A stretch of DNA of 64,000 nucleotides, taken from Pararhizobium gei (GTDB lineage Bacteria > Pseudomonadota > Alphaproteobacteria > Rhizobiales > Rhizobiaceae). The position numbers and the translations under genes were made by a program. The notes below the pieces were generated by a model, which did no database searches, had not been told where the DNA came from, and saw only the letters and a list, made by a program, of their open reading frames with translations. The number at the start of each line of letters is the position of its first letter. Position 1 is the stretch's first letter. Positions 20,337 through 28,796 of the stretch are shown here, one piece after another. The DNA is taken from assembly GCF_029223885.1 (NCBI RefSeq), contig NZ_CP119409.1, positions 398,001-462,000 on the forward strand. The letters are read 5' to 3'.

Positions 20337-21313
20337 TTTTTTGCATCTCCCGGCACTGTACCCGAGCTGAGCGCCTTGCGTATGCGTTCTATTTCCTCCG
20401 ACTTGCTCGGTGTGTACATGATGATGCGGAGATCGACGCGACGGTTGGTGTCACGCCCTTCCTTGGTGCCGTTATCACGAACCGGTCGCATTTCCCCGTA
20501 TCCGGCGACAGACAGAACCGGCTGTTCACGAAAATTAAGGAACTCTACGAGTTCGGGTGATCGTCCGATGATCGTGGCAAAGGTGTTGTTCGCCCGCTCG
20601 GTCGAAAGCGTCAGATTGGGCGTGAACTCACCGGTCGAGTCCGTATGTCCCTCGATCTGGAGAGCTTCAATGACGGCATTTGCCGGATTACAGGCTGCCT
20701 TCCAGTTGGACCGTTTTCCGACAGTGTAACACGGCAGAATTTGCGAGAGGCGGGTCGCCAGCGTTTCGACAATCGTCCGTCTGTCAGAACGTAGGGAGGA
20801 TGACCCGGATGCGAAAAGACCGTCGCCTTGAAACCTGAGTGCGTCATTCTCTTCGCTGATGAAAACCTGCAAATCGGGAAAGTCGATCCGCAATTGGTCC
20901 CGCAGTGTTTCGAGAATGCGGCGTCGTTCTACCGCCGAAAGCGCCAGATAAGTCTCCAGCGGATCGACTTTTCGAAGCTTTTCCAGTTCCTGTTTCAGTT
21001 GCGCCAGCTCGCGCTTCAGCTTCGCTATTTCTTCATCTTTGGAGACCATGGCGCTCTCCAAATCCGAAATCTGCGTTTGTTGCTGTTCGATGCGCATCTG
21101 AAGTCGCATGATTTCGCGGTGAGCGTCGTCTCGCTGCTGAACGACGACTTCATAGTCGGCACGCGGTACCATGTTCTGGTCGTTATATTTACTTGCAAAA
21201 TAAGCTAGCAGCAGGATCACGATGAAGAGAAAGCTGACTGTCATGTCCGTCATCGACACGAAAGCGCTTTCCTCTTCCTCTTCCCTCTGTCGTGGCCGCA
21301 ATCCTCCGCGCAT
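20333..21313 (-). CDS. zorB: Zorya subunit ZorB (MotB/OmpA-like)
   Basis: 326 aa. A single membrane helix (residues 22-42) is preceded by SMTDM, with an Asp at 23 in the position of the proton-carrying Asp of MotB-type stators. A coiled coil fills about 50-115. The C-terminal OmpA-like peptidoglycan-binding domain has LQIEGHTDSTGEF near 219-230 and GYGEMRPVRDNG, GRDTNRRVDLRI at the end. With ZorA it forms an ion-driven membrane motor anchored in the cell wall. Its ATG 21313 shares one base with the zorA stop (TAATG). Confidence 0.93.
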   Translation of the reverse strand: MRGGLRPRQREEEEESAFVSMTDMTVSFLFIVILLLAYFASKYNDQNMVPRADYEVVVQQRDDAHREIMRLQMRIEQQQTQISDLESAMVSKDEEIAKLKRELAQLKQELEKLRKVDPLETYLALSAVERRRILETLRDQLRIDFPDLQVFISEENDALRFQGDGLFASGSSSLRSDRRTIVETLATRLSQILPCYTVGKRSNWKAACNPANAVIEALQIEGHTDSTGEFTPNLTLSTERANNTFATIIGRSPELVEFLNFREQPVLSVAGYGEMRPVRDNGTKEGRDTNRRVDLRIIMYTPSKSEEIERIRKALSSGTVPGDAKN

Positions 21314-23355
21314 TACGCTCTCCGGGATTGAGGCGCGAATTGTTCAGCCTGCTCAACGATTTCTCTCATTGTATCGAGAGCTGGATTTAGTTTGTCTTGC
21401 AGGTCTCGGACATGGCCAAACATTCCTTGAACCGCCTTCTCGACATTGTCGGTGTAGAGATCGAAGGCCTGTCCCAGCTTCCCGTCCATTTCATCAAGGC
21501 GGTCGCCTTGTCCGCGTAGGCGCTCAAGCATCACAGTCACGCCGCCGAGGGCATTTTCGATAGCCTTTGCCTCGCTACCAAGAATTTCCTGCGCCGCGGC
21601 GAGAGCGGCGGCGGCCGATTCCGCAGTTGCTTCTGCCGAGCGAGAGACGGTGCTTGCGGCATGCTGAGTGCTGTCGGTCAGTTGCCTGATGGAGCCGTCC
21701 ATACGATCGACGATTGTTTTCACAGGCGCGGCGGCCGCGACAAGCTCGGAGGCTGCCCCCTTGAATGTGCCGGCAGCTCTCTCGGAAGCTTCTGCACCGG
21801 CCCTCACCCCGTCCGACATGCGGCGCATATCCGTGGTGCCTTGATCCAGTTGCTGAACGAGTCCCTCGAGCCGGCTGCCGATTTCGGCCAGTGGCGACAG
21901 CAATTCCGTGCCTGCCTTGCGGGAGACGTCTTCGGCGACTCGCGCAATCTCTGCACTTGTCCGGCTGAAGACATCGGCAACGCCTTTGCCGGCGTTCCCG
22001 ATCTCGTCGGTGACCTGCTGGCTCGCAGCCTTCATGCGCTCCTGTGCCGTTTCGGTTCCTGCACGGGTGGCCGCCTCGATCTCCTGTTTGAAGGATTGAG
22101 CAGCCTGTCGCATATCCTCGGCCGCGGCCGACATGGCGCGTGCGCCTTCCCCAGTGTTGTCCCGAATGCCCTCCAAGGTCTGGTTCATGACCGCGAGAAG
22201 CTTTTCCGCCCCTTCGTTGAAGGTGCCGCCTGTGACCTCCGCGGTGCTCGTCAGGGCAGATCGCAAATCTTCGACCGCCTGGGCTACCCGCTCCGTCACC
22301 CCTTCCATTTCAGAACCGATCCGACCGGAACTCTGATCGAGGCGATCGGCAAGCGTACCCAGCCGGTCGCTTGCGTCCGAGATTTTCTGGCTCGCTTCTG
22401 ACAGCGCGAGACCGATAGAGTCCGTCAGTTTGTTCGATAAGCCGGAGACCATGTCGCCGACGCCTTCGGCCCCCATTTTGCCGACCTTCTCGACGATCGG
22501 TGCCATAGCGCCTGCAATCGAATTCTGGATGGCGGCTGGCAGCTCTTCCCGGAGCGGTCGTCCGATCTCGGCGACCAGCTCCATCCCGATCAACCGAAAA
22601 TGTTCGCGTTGTTCACGCGTAGCCGTCAGCTGTTCTGCGGCCAATGCTTCTAGGCTGATGTAGGAGAGATGCTTCTCTATCTCGTTGCAGAGGCTATGGA
22701 TCGCTCCTTCCAGCCGGGCATATAGCAAACGCAGAACGATTGTGAAAACGATTGAGCAAAGAAGCCCTGTCAGGGACATAATGAACTTTGCTGAAGCCAC
22801 CGACAGTAGCTCCTGCATAGCAATACTGTCGATATTGGCTCGTGCGCCCAAGGTCTGTAATGCGGCAATCAGGCCAAGGAACGTTAGGAATAGTCCGAGA
22901 GAAACGAACAAGCCCGGCACGATACGCCAAGAGCCAACGCCAAATCCCAAGTCTTCGAGATTAAGGAATGCCGAAGGTCGAACAGCATTCCTTAAAATGA
23001 CTTTATCGCCTTCTTCGTGTGGGACCAGTGTTTCTCGGTACTCACGCCAAGTTTCAGCCAGTTGGCGGCGATACTTGTTTGTTCCCCCTTGATCGATGGC
23101 AGAAGTCAGTCGATCGATGTCTTGACTGAAGTTCGTCCCAGCAGCACTGTCCGCGACCTGCTTCCTCAGCCATTCAATGGCCAGTCTTTGTTTTCGCACT
23201 TTTTGAGCGAAAAGTGACCAACATATTCCGAGGCCCAAGACGAAAAGAAGCGCGACAACCCCTGGAGCGCCTTCATCCTTCACAAGAATGTTTGCGAGTG
23301 AAAGGATAAATGTAACGACCGGATGGCCGACGACTGCAACAAATTCGGAAAACAC
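21313..23355 (-). CDS. zorA: Zorya subunit ZorA (MotA/ExbB-like with long tail)
   Basis: 680 aa from GTG 23355. Membrane helices are visible near 12-25, 33-50, 145-168 and 191-212, the MotA/TolQ/ExbB pattern. Beyond residue 220 a long Ala/Glu/Gln-rich helical region runs to the C-terminus (about 460 residues), the cytoplasmic tail typical of ZorA, which is thought to pass a signal from the membrane motor to ZorC/ZorD. It is the first gene of zorABCD; the 550-bp space to the next divergent gene should hold the promoter. Confidence 0.93.
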   Translation of the reverse strand: MFSEFVAVVGHPVVTFILSLANILVKDEGAPGVVALLFVLGLGICWSLFAQKVRKQRLAIEWLRKQVADSAAGTNFSQDIDRLTSAIDQGGTNKYRRQLAETWREYRETLVPHEEGDKVILRNAVRPSAFLNLEDLGFGVGSWRIVPGLFVSLGLFLTFLGLIAALQTLGARANIDSIAMQELLSVASAKFIMSLTGLLCSIVFTIVLRLLYARLEGAIHSLCNEIEKHLSYISLEALAAEQLTATREQREHFRLIGMELVAEIGRPLREELPAAIQNSIAGAMAPIVEKVGKMGAEGVGDMVSGLSNKLTDSIGLALSEASQKISDASDRLGTLADRLDQSSGRIGSEMEGVTERVAQAVEDLRSALTSTAEVTGGTFNEGAEKLLAVMNQTLEGIRDNTGEGARAMSAAAEDMRQAAQSFKQEIEAATRAGTETAQERMKAASQQVTDEIGNAGKGVADVFSRTSAEIARVAEDVSRKAGTELLSPLAEIGSRLEGLVQQLDQGTTDMRRMSDGVRAGAEASERAAGTFKGAASELVAAAAPVKTIVDRMDGSIRQLTDSTQHAASTVSRSAEATAESAAAALAAAQEILGSEAKAIENALGGVTVMLERLRGQGDRLDEMDGKLGQAFDLYTDNVEKAVQGMFGHVRDLQDKLNPALDTMREIVEQAEQFAPQSRRA

Positions 23356-23903
23356 TGGAATATAAACCCCTTACAACTCCCGCCCTGGAGTCGATCCGCA
23401 AAATAAAGCAAAGCCGTACGACGCAATCAAGAGACTTGGTTCGTCGCTCAGTGCTCTCCACAATTGAACTTGTAGCGCTATGGCTTTGAAGTCACTGTGC
23501 AACAAAGAATTGAGGGAGCTATGGCCTGGGCCGTCGCAGTGCCGATATTGTGCGTGTCATCCATCTGTCGCCGATCGGGAATCTTGTCTTAAACCGGTAA
23601 GCGACACCTAATCTGAAAACGTTAGGTTCTGACTTTTGCGGTCTGGCGACTTATTCCGGCTGCCAGAGTGCTTCCTCGGCGTCGATATTGGTCATGCTTT
23701 CGCGCCTCTATCAGAAAGTCGTGGCGACTGCGCAGATTGGGCGGAATACTTTAATCCGCCCTACCCGGACCGTCTTCTAATGAAGCCGTAAGCGGAAATT
23801 ATTTCCGTTTACAAGTCGATCGGCTGCGAAATGCGTAGGCATCTTGAGTTGCATTTTCTGTTTGCTATCGATTGAATCGCCAAGCCGATTCTAGGAATGT
23901 TGC
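23356..23903. other. Divergent intergenic region, 548 bp
   Basis: Separates zorA (leftward) from the restriction cassette (rightward), so it should contain promoters for both defence operons. It contains palindrome copy 3 at 23792-23808. I saw no gene in it and no convincing -10/-35 pair. G+C is lower than in the core chromosome. Confidence 0.5.
23792..23808. repeat. Island palindrome copy 3
   Basis: GCGGAAATTATTTCCGT with the common core at 23794-23806. It lies 96 bp upstream of the restriction cassette start and 437 bp upstream of zorA, a position suited to control of the rightward operon. Confidence 0.75.
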
Positions 23904-26900
23904 ATGACCAAGCCGTTTTATGCCGAACCGATATTGAACTCGCCATACGATGTGCCGACACGGCACCATGCTTTGTCCGAAAGTGGGGAGCCGCTCAATC
24001 ATCCACCAATAGACGGTCGTCGGCGATCCAAATATGTCGCGCCGGTTCCGAAGAGCCGCAAGGTCAAGGTTGATCCGAGAAAGCAAGCTTCGCTGGACCT
24101 CGATCAAACGAAGGACGGGAGTAGCCGCTACAATCCGACTCCGATCATCAATGAAGTTCGCGGTCACATAGCGAGCTGGCGATCGTTGCCTAACCCCAGC
24201 GACTGGGGTGTCACGCCTTCTACTCAGCGACTTCTGCAGCATTGGCGTGGCGATAACTTCTCTGGTCCACGCCCATTCTACTGCCAGGTGGAAGCTGTAG
24301 AAACTGCGATCTGGCTTGCGGAAGTCGCGCGCAAGAGCAAACAGTATTCACGCATCTTTTCTCACCTTGAAGGCGCGAACCAGGATGCAAACCCGGAAAT
24401 CTTTCGTCTCGCGTTGAAGCTTGCCACCGGTGCTGGCAAGACGACCGTTATGGCCATGCTGATAGCCTGGCAATCCATTAACGCCGCCCGTCAGCCCAAC
24501 TCCAGTCTCTTTTCCCGCGGCTTTCTCATCGTCGCTCCCGGGATTACCATCAAGGATCGATTGCGCGTTCTAAAGCCCTCCGATGGCAACAGCTATTATC
24601 GATCGCGCGAACTCGTGCCACAGGACATGATGGCCGATCTCAACAAGGCGAAGATCGAGATCGTCAACTACCATGTGTTCCAGAGGCGCAAGGCGCATGA
24701 GCTGAACGCTGTCGGTCTGCGGCTGATGAAGGGATGGAAGGGTGAACAGATCGAGGAGCTTGAAACCGAAGGGGCAATGCTGCAGCGCGCCTGTGGCGAT
24801 CTGCTGACGATGAAGAACATCGTCGTGATCAACGACGAGGCACATCACTGCTACCGCGAAAGGCCTGGGACCCATGAGGAAGACGACCTCAAGGGTGAAG
24901 AGAAGGAAGAGGCGAAGGAAAATAACGAAGCGGCTCGACTCTGGATTTCCGGGATCGAAGCGCTTAAACGGAAGGTCGGCGTTCGGGCGGTTTATGACCT
25001 GTCCGCGACACCATTCTTTCTTCGAGGCTCAGGCTATGAAGAAGGCACGCTCTTTCCCTGGGTTGTATCGGACTTTTCACTTGTTGACGCCATCGAGTGT
25101 GGCATCGTGAAGCTGCCTCGCGTGCCGGTCTCCGATAATTCGGTTAATTCCGACATGCCGGTCTTCCGCAACCTTTGGGATCACATTGGCAAGAAAATGC
25201 CAAAGAAGGGCGCAGGTAAATCTGGCGACCTCGATCCGTTGAGCCTGCCCAATGAGCTCCAGACAGCCCTGTATTCTCTCTACTCGCATTACGAAAAGGA
25301 ATTCGAAGCTTGGAAGCAGGCCGGCATCGGTGTGCCGCCTGTCTTCATCGTCGTCTGCAACAATACGGCAAGTTCAAAACTCGTCTATGAGTGGGTGTCC
25401 GGCTGGGAGCGCGAGGTTGAAGGCGAGCGACAGAACAAGCACCAAGGTCATCTCGAACTTTTCAGAAATTATGACCGGCATGGAAATCGGCTGCCGCGTA
25501 TGAATACGTTGCTGATCGACAGCCAGCAGCTGGAGTCCGGCGAGGCACTCGACAGCAATTTCCGTGACATTGCCAAGGCCGAGATAGAGCAATTCAAGCG
25601 CGAGAAGGCTGAGCGCGACGGGGCTGCGGAGGCCAACAGCGTCACCGAGTCGGAGCTGTTGCGCGAAGTGATGAACACCGTTGGACAGAAAGGGCGGCTC
25701 GGCGAACAGGTCCGGTGCGTCGTTTCCGTTTCGATGCTGACGGAAGGCTGGGACGCAAACACTGTCACGCACATTCTCGGTGTTCGTGCCTTCGGAACCC
25801 AGCTTCTTTGCGAACAGGTCATCGGCCGGGGCCTGCGTCGGCAGTCCTATGAATTGAACGACCGAAAGCTGTTCAACACCGAGTATGCGGACATTCTCGG
25901 CATCCCGTTCGATTTCGCCACCGAGCCTCAGACGGTCGTCCATACGACACCGAAACCGACGACGCGCGTACACGCACTGAAGGAACGGGCAAACCTCTCC
26001 ATCCGCTTTCCGCGTGTCGCAGGGTATCGCGCCGAGCTTCCGTCTGATCGTTTCTCAGCATCTTTTGGTCCCGACTCCGTTTTGACATTGACACCAGAAC
26101 TGGTCGGCCCTTGCACTGTCCGGCTTGAAGGGCTGGTGGGCGAGGGGCACGATCTTTCGCCGGATTCGCTCGACGACATGCGGGCTTCTACGGTTGCGAT
26201 TCATCTAACGAAATTCCTGATCCAGCGCTATTTCCGCGATGGCGATCAGGACCCGTCTTATATGCTCTACAACCAAATTCAGCCGATCACCCGCCGATGG
26301 GTGAACGAGTGCCTGAAGCTGACCGGCGGGACCAAGGCGGGCATGCTGACCTACGCCGAGATCGCAGAAACGGCATCCGAACTCATATACCAGGCTATCG
26401 TGCGAAGCGCGGAGGAGGAGGGCGAAAGCGTCGTCAAGGCAATGCTCGACCCTTACAATCCACATGGATATACCGACCACGTCTCGTTCATCACGTCCAA
26501 ACAGACACTGTGGGAAACGCGCCTTAGTCACGTGAACTATGTTGTCTGCGACAGCGACTGGGAGGCCGAATTTGCCCGTGTTGTTGAAAACCACAAGGCA
26601 ACAATCTCCTACGTCAAGAATCAGGCGCTGGGCTTCGAAGTTCCTTATCGCTCAGGGAGTATCACACGCCGCTATCTGCCCGATTTCATCATCCAGGTTG
26701 ACGATGGCCGAGGCCAGGGCGATCCGCTCAACTTCATCGTCGAGGTAAAAGGCTATCGAGGCCTTGATGAGCAGATCAAGGCCGAGACGATGGCGAACCT
26801 CTGGGTTCCGGGCGTCAATAACCTGAAAAGTTATGGTCGCTGGGCGTTCAAGGAATTCCGCGACGCCTTTGCCATGGAAGACGAGTACGAGAGACTAATT

Positions 26901-26933
26901 GCAGGGTTCGCCGCGGGAGGCAGGGATGTTTGA
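23904..26933 (+). CDS. Type III restriction-like helicase-nuclease (BPTD_3080-like)
   Basis: 1009 aa. A superfamily 2 helicase with Walker A LATGAGKTTVMAM near residue 174, DEAH box VVINDEAHHCY near 311, YDLSATPFF (motif III) and the C-terminal helicase block MLTEGWDANTVTHILGVRAF and EQVIGRGLRRQ. The C-terminal end has RYLPDFII and FIVEVKGYRG (residues about 925-952), a PD-(D/E)XK nuclease pattern. This is the architecture of type III Res subunits and of the BPTD_3080 restriction family. It would translocate on and cut unmodified DNA together with the methyltransferase gene two places downstream. Start ATG 23904 has AGGA eight bases upstream. First gene of a six-gene cassette. Confidence 0.88.
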   Translation: MTKPFYAEPILNSPYDVPTRHHALSESGEPLNHPPIDGRRRSKYVAPVPKSRKVKVDPRKQASLDLDQTKDGSSRYNPTPIINEVRGHIASWRSLPNPSDWGVTPSTQRLLQHWRGDNFSGPRPFYCQVEAVETAIWLAEVARKSKQYSRIFSHLEGANQDANPEIFRLALKLATGAGKTTVMAMLIAWQSINAARQPNSSLFSRGFLIVAPGITIKDRLRVLKPSDGNSYYRSRELVPQDMMADLNKAKIEIVNYHVFQRRKAHELNAVGLRLMKGWKGEQIEELETEGAMLQRACGDLLTMKNIVVINDEAHHCYRERPGTHEEDDLKGEEKEEAKENNEAARLWISGIEALKRKVGVRAVYDLSATPFFLRGSGYEEGTLFPWVVSDFSLVDAIECGIVKLPRVPVSDNSVNSDMPVFRNLWDHIGKKMPKKGAGKSGDLDPLSLPNELQTALYSLYSHYEKEFEAWKQAGIGVPPVFIVVCNNTASSKLVYEWVSGWEREVEGERQNKHQGHLELFRNYDRHGNRLPRMNTLLIDSQQLESGEALDSNFRDIAKAEIEQFKREKAERDGAAEANSVTESELLREVMNTVGQKGRLGEQVRCVVSVSMLTEGWDANTVTHILGVRAFGTQLLCEQVIGRGLRRQSYELNDRKLFNTEYADILGIPFDFATEPQTVVHTTPKPTTRVHALKERANLSIRFPRVAGYRAELPSDRFSASFGPDSVLTLTPELVGPCTVRLEGLVGEGHDLSPDSLDDMRASTVAIHLTKFLIQRYFRDGDQDPSYMLYNQIQPITRRWVNECLKLTGGTKAGMLTYAEIAETASELIYQAIVRSAEEEGESVVKAMLDPYNPHGYTDHVSFITSKQTLWETRLSHVNYVVCDSDWEAEFARVVENHKATISYVKNQALGFEVPYRSGSITRRYLPDFIIQVDDGRGQGDPLNFIVEVKGYRGLDEQIKAETMANLWVPGVNNLKSYGRWAFKEFRDAFAMEDEYERLIAGFAAGGRDV

Positions 26934-28794
26934 CAGTACGAAGCAGAGTTTGAAAACACTGCTTGAGCAGGTTCGTGACGGGCGAATCCAGTTACCTGAG
27001 TTTCAGCGCGACTATGTCTGGTCCGAAGAGGCTGTCATCAGTCTGCTGGCCAGCATTTCCAAAGGCTATCCCGTAGGTGCTTTGCTAACGCTGGAGCGTG
27101 GCGGCGAGGTTGATTTCAAACCGCGAGGTGTCGAGGGCGCAACATTCGGGAGCGTTGTTCCGGAGTCGCTGCTCCTTGATGGCCAACAGAGGATGACGTC
27201 GCTGTTTCAGTCGCTGATCGCAAGTGAACCAGCCAAACTGAAAGATGAGAAGGGCAAGCCAGTCCAAAGGTATTTCTACCTAGATATGAACGCTGTCTTG
27301 AGCCCTGAGTCTGATTTCGAAGAATCGATCATCACGATTGGACCAGAGAAAATAAAGTATACGGCCTTTGGCAAAGATGTCGAAATTGATCTCAGAACGC
27401 GTGAGGACGAAATCAGACTTTGCCTCTTTCCATTGAATCAGACCTTCGATGATCGCCGATGGTCATTCGATTACCAAAACTATTGGAAGGGACTGGAGAA
27501 ACCGGAGCCAGCCGATTACCAGCAGTTTTATAATTCGGTGATCGAAAAGATCGTGCGCTATGAGATGCCGATCATACGATTGACCAAGGACAATGGCAGA
27601 CATGCGGTCTGCACCATCTTCGAGAAAGTCAACGTTGGTGGCGTCAAGCTCGATGCTTTCGAGTTGCTAACCGCGATTTTCGCTGGAACTGATGATGGAT
27701 ACGATTTGCGGGCAGACTGGCGCGGTGCGCCCGGAAAACCCGGTAGACTGACCCGGATGTGTGAACACACGCCTGCATCAGGTGTGTTTACCAAGATCGC
27801 TAGTACCGATTTTCTCCAAGCTTGTACGATCCTTCATACCATGGATCGTAAAGCGCAACGGGAAAGTGAGGGGCAGACCTCTCAGGTCAGCTGCAAGCGT
27901 GATGAGCTGCTTGCCTTGCCACTCTCCGCTTACCTGAAATACGCGGATACGCTAGAGTACGGTTACCGCCAGGCAGCGCAGTTCCTTGCCGGTCAGGGAA
28001 TTCTCTACGGTAATGACCTCCCCTATCCGCCGCAGGTCACGGTACTGGCCTGCGTGTATGGCCTTTTGCGCGAAAAGGCGCAAAACGCCGCCGTGGTCGA
28101 GAAACTGGAGAAGTGGTTTTGGCGCGTTATTCTGGGCGAGTTTTATAGCAGTTCCGTCGAAAGCAAGATCGCGAGAGACGTTCCGGAAATCGTCGGGTGG
28201 ACGGTGAACGGCTCGCCGCCCCCTCGATCATTCGAGGAGGCTGGCTTCGACAGTTCACGACTGTATTATTTCCGCCGACGTCAGGCTGCACCGTATCGCG
28301 GCTATCATGCACTGCTCATGAAGAGTGGTTGCCGCGATTTCGTCAACGGCAAGCCCTTTGAACTCATGACACTGTGGCAAAGCCCGATCGATGTGCACCA
28401 CATCTTCCCGCAGTCTTGGTGCAAGAAAAATCAGATCGATGCAGGGCGTATGGATTCAATTATAAACAAGACGCCTTTGTCAGATTTGACCAATCGCGTC
28501 ATCGTCAGAGGCGACGCCCCCTCGGTTTATCTCAAGAGGATCGAGTCTGAGTACAATATATCCAGCGACCAGCTCGATGAAATTCTCCGTACACATTTGA
28601 TCGAACCGCAGCATTTGCGAAACGATGATTTCGAGGCATTTTATCTTAACAGAAGGGACGCACTCGCCAAACTTGCTGGCAAGGCGACGGGGCGAGATAT
28701 TACAGTCGCGCCGACTGAAGAGGTTTCCTTCGCGGAAGACGATGAGATCGAGCTTCCCGAGGATATTGAACGCATCCCAGCAGTAGCAGAGTAA
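26926..28794 (+). CDS. DUF262 / HNH (GmrSD-like) protein
   Basis: 622 aa from ATG 26926, overlapping the previous gene by 8 bp. The N-terminal DUF262 (ParB/GmrS-like) domain has RIQLPEFQRDYVW near residue 20-32 and LLLDGQQRMTSLF near 83. The C-terminal region near 490 has VDVHHIFPQSW-type residues (DVHHIFPQSWC) followed by TPLSDLTNRVI, the DUF1524-like His-Asn-His nuclease pattern. GmrSD-type enzymes cut glucosylated or other modified phage DNA using NTP. Lying between the Res-like and methyltransferase genes, it may add a second activity against modified DNA. Most of the gene is less G+C-rich than its flanks. Confidence 0.82.
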   Translation: MFDSTKQSLKTLLEQVRDGRIQLPEFQRDYVWSEEAVISLLASISKGYPVGALLTLERGGEVDFKPRGVEGATFGSVVPESLLLDGQQRMTSLFQSLIASEPAKLKDEKGKPVQRYFYLDMNAVLSPESDFEESIITIGPEKIKYTAFGKDVEIDLRTREDEIRLCLFPLNQTFDDRRWSFDYQNYWKGLEKPEPADYQQFYNSVIEKIVRYEMPIIRLTKDNGRHAVCTIFEKVNVGGVKLDAFELLTAIFAGTDDGYDLRADWRGAPGKPGRLTRMCEHTPASGVFTKIASTDFLQACTILHTMDRKAQRESEGQTSQVSCKRDELLALPLSAYLKYADTLEYGYRQAAQFLAGQGILYGNDLPYPPQVTVLACVYGLLREKAQNAAVVEKLEKWFWRVILGEFYSSSVESKIARDVPEIVGWTVNGSPPPRSFEEAGFDSSRLYYFRRRQAAPYRGYHALLMKSGCRDFVNGKPFELMTLWQSPIDVHHIFPQSWCKKNQIDAGRMDSIINKTPLSDLTNRVIVRGDAPSVYLKRIESEYNISSDQLDEILRTHLIEPQHLRNDDFEAFYLNRRDALAKLAGKATGRDITVAPTEEVSFAEDDEIELPEDIERIPAVAE

Positions 28795-28796
28795 AC

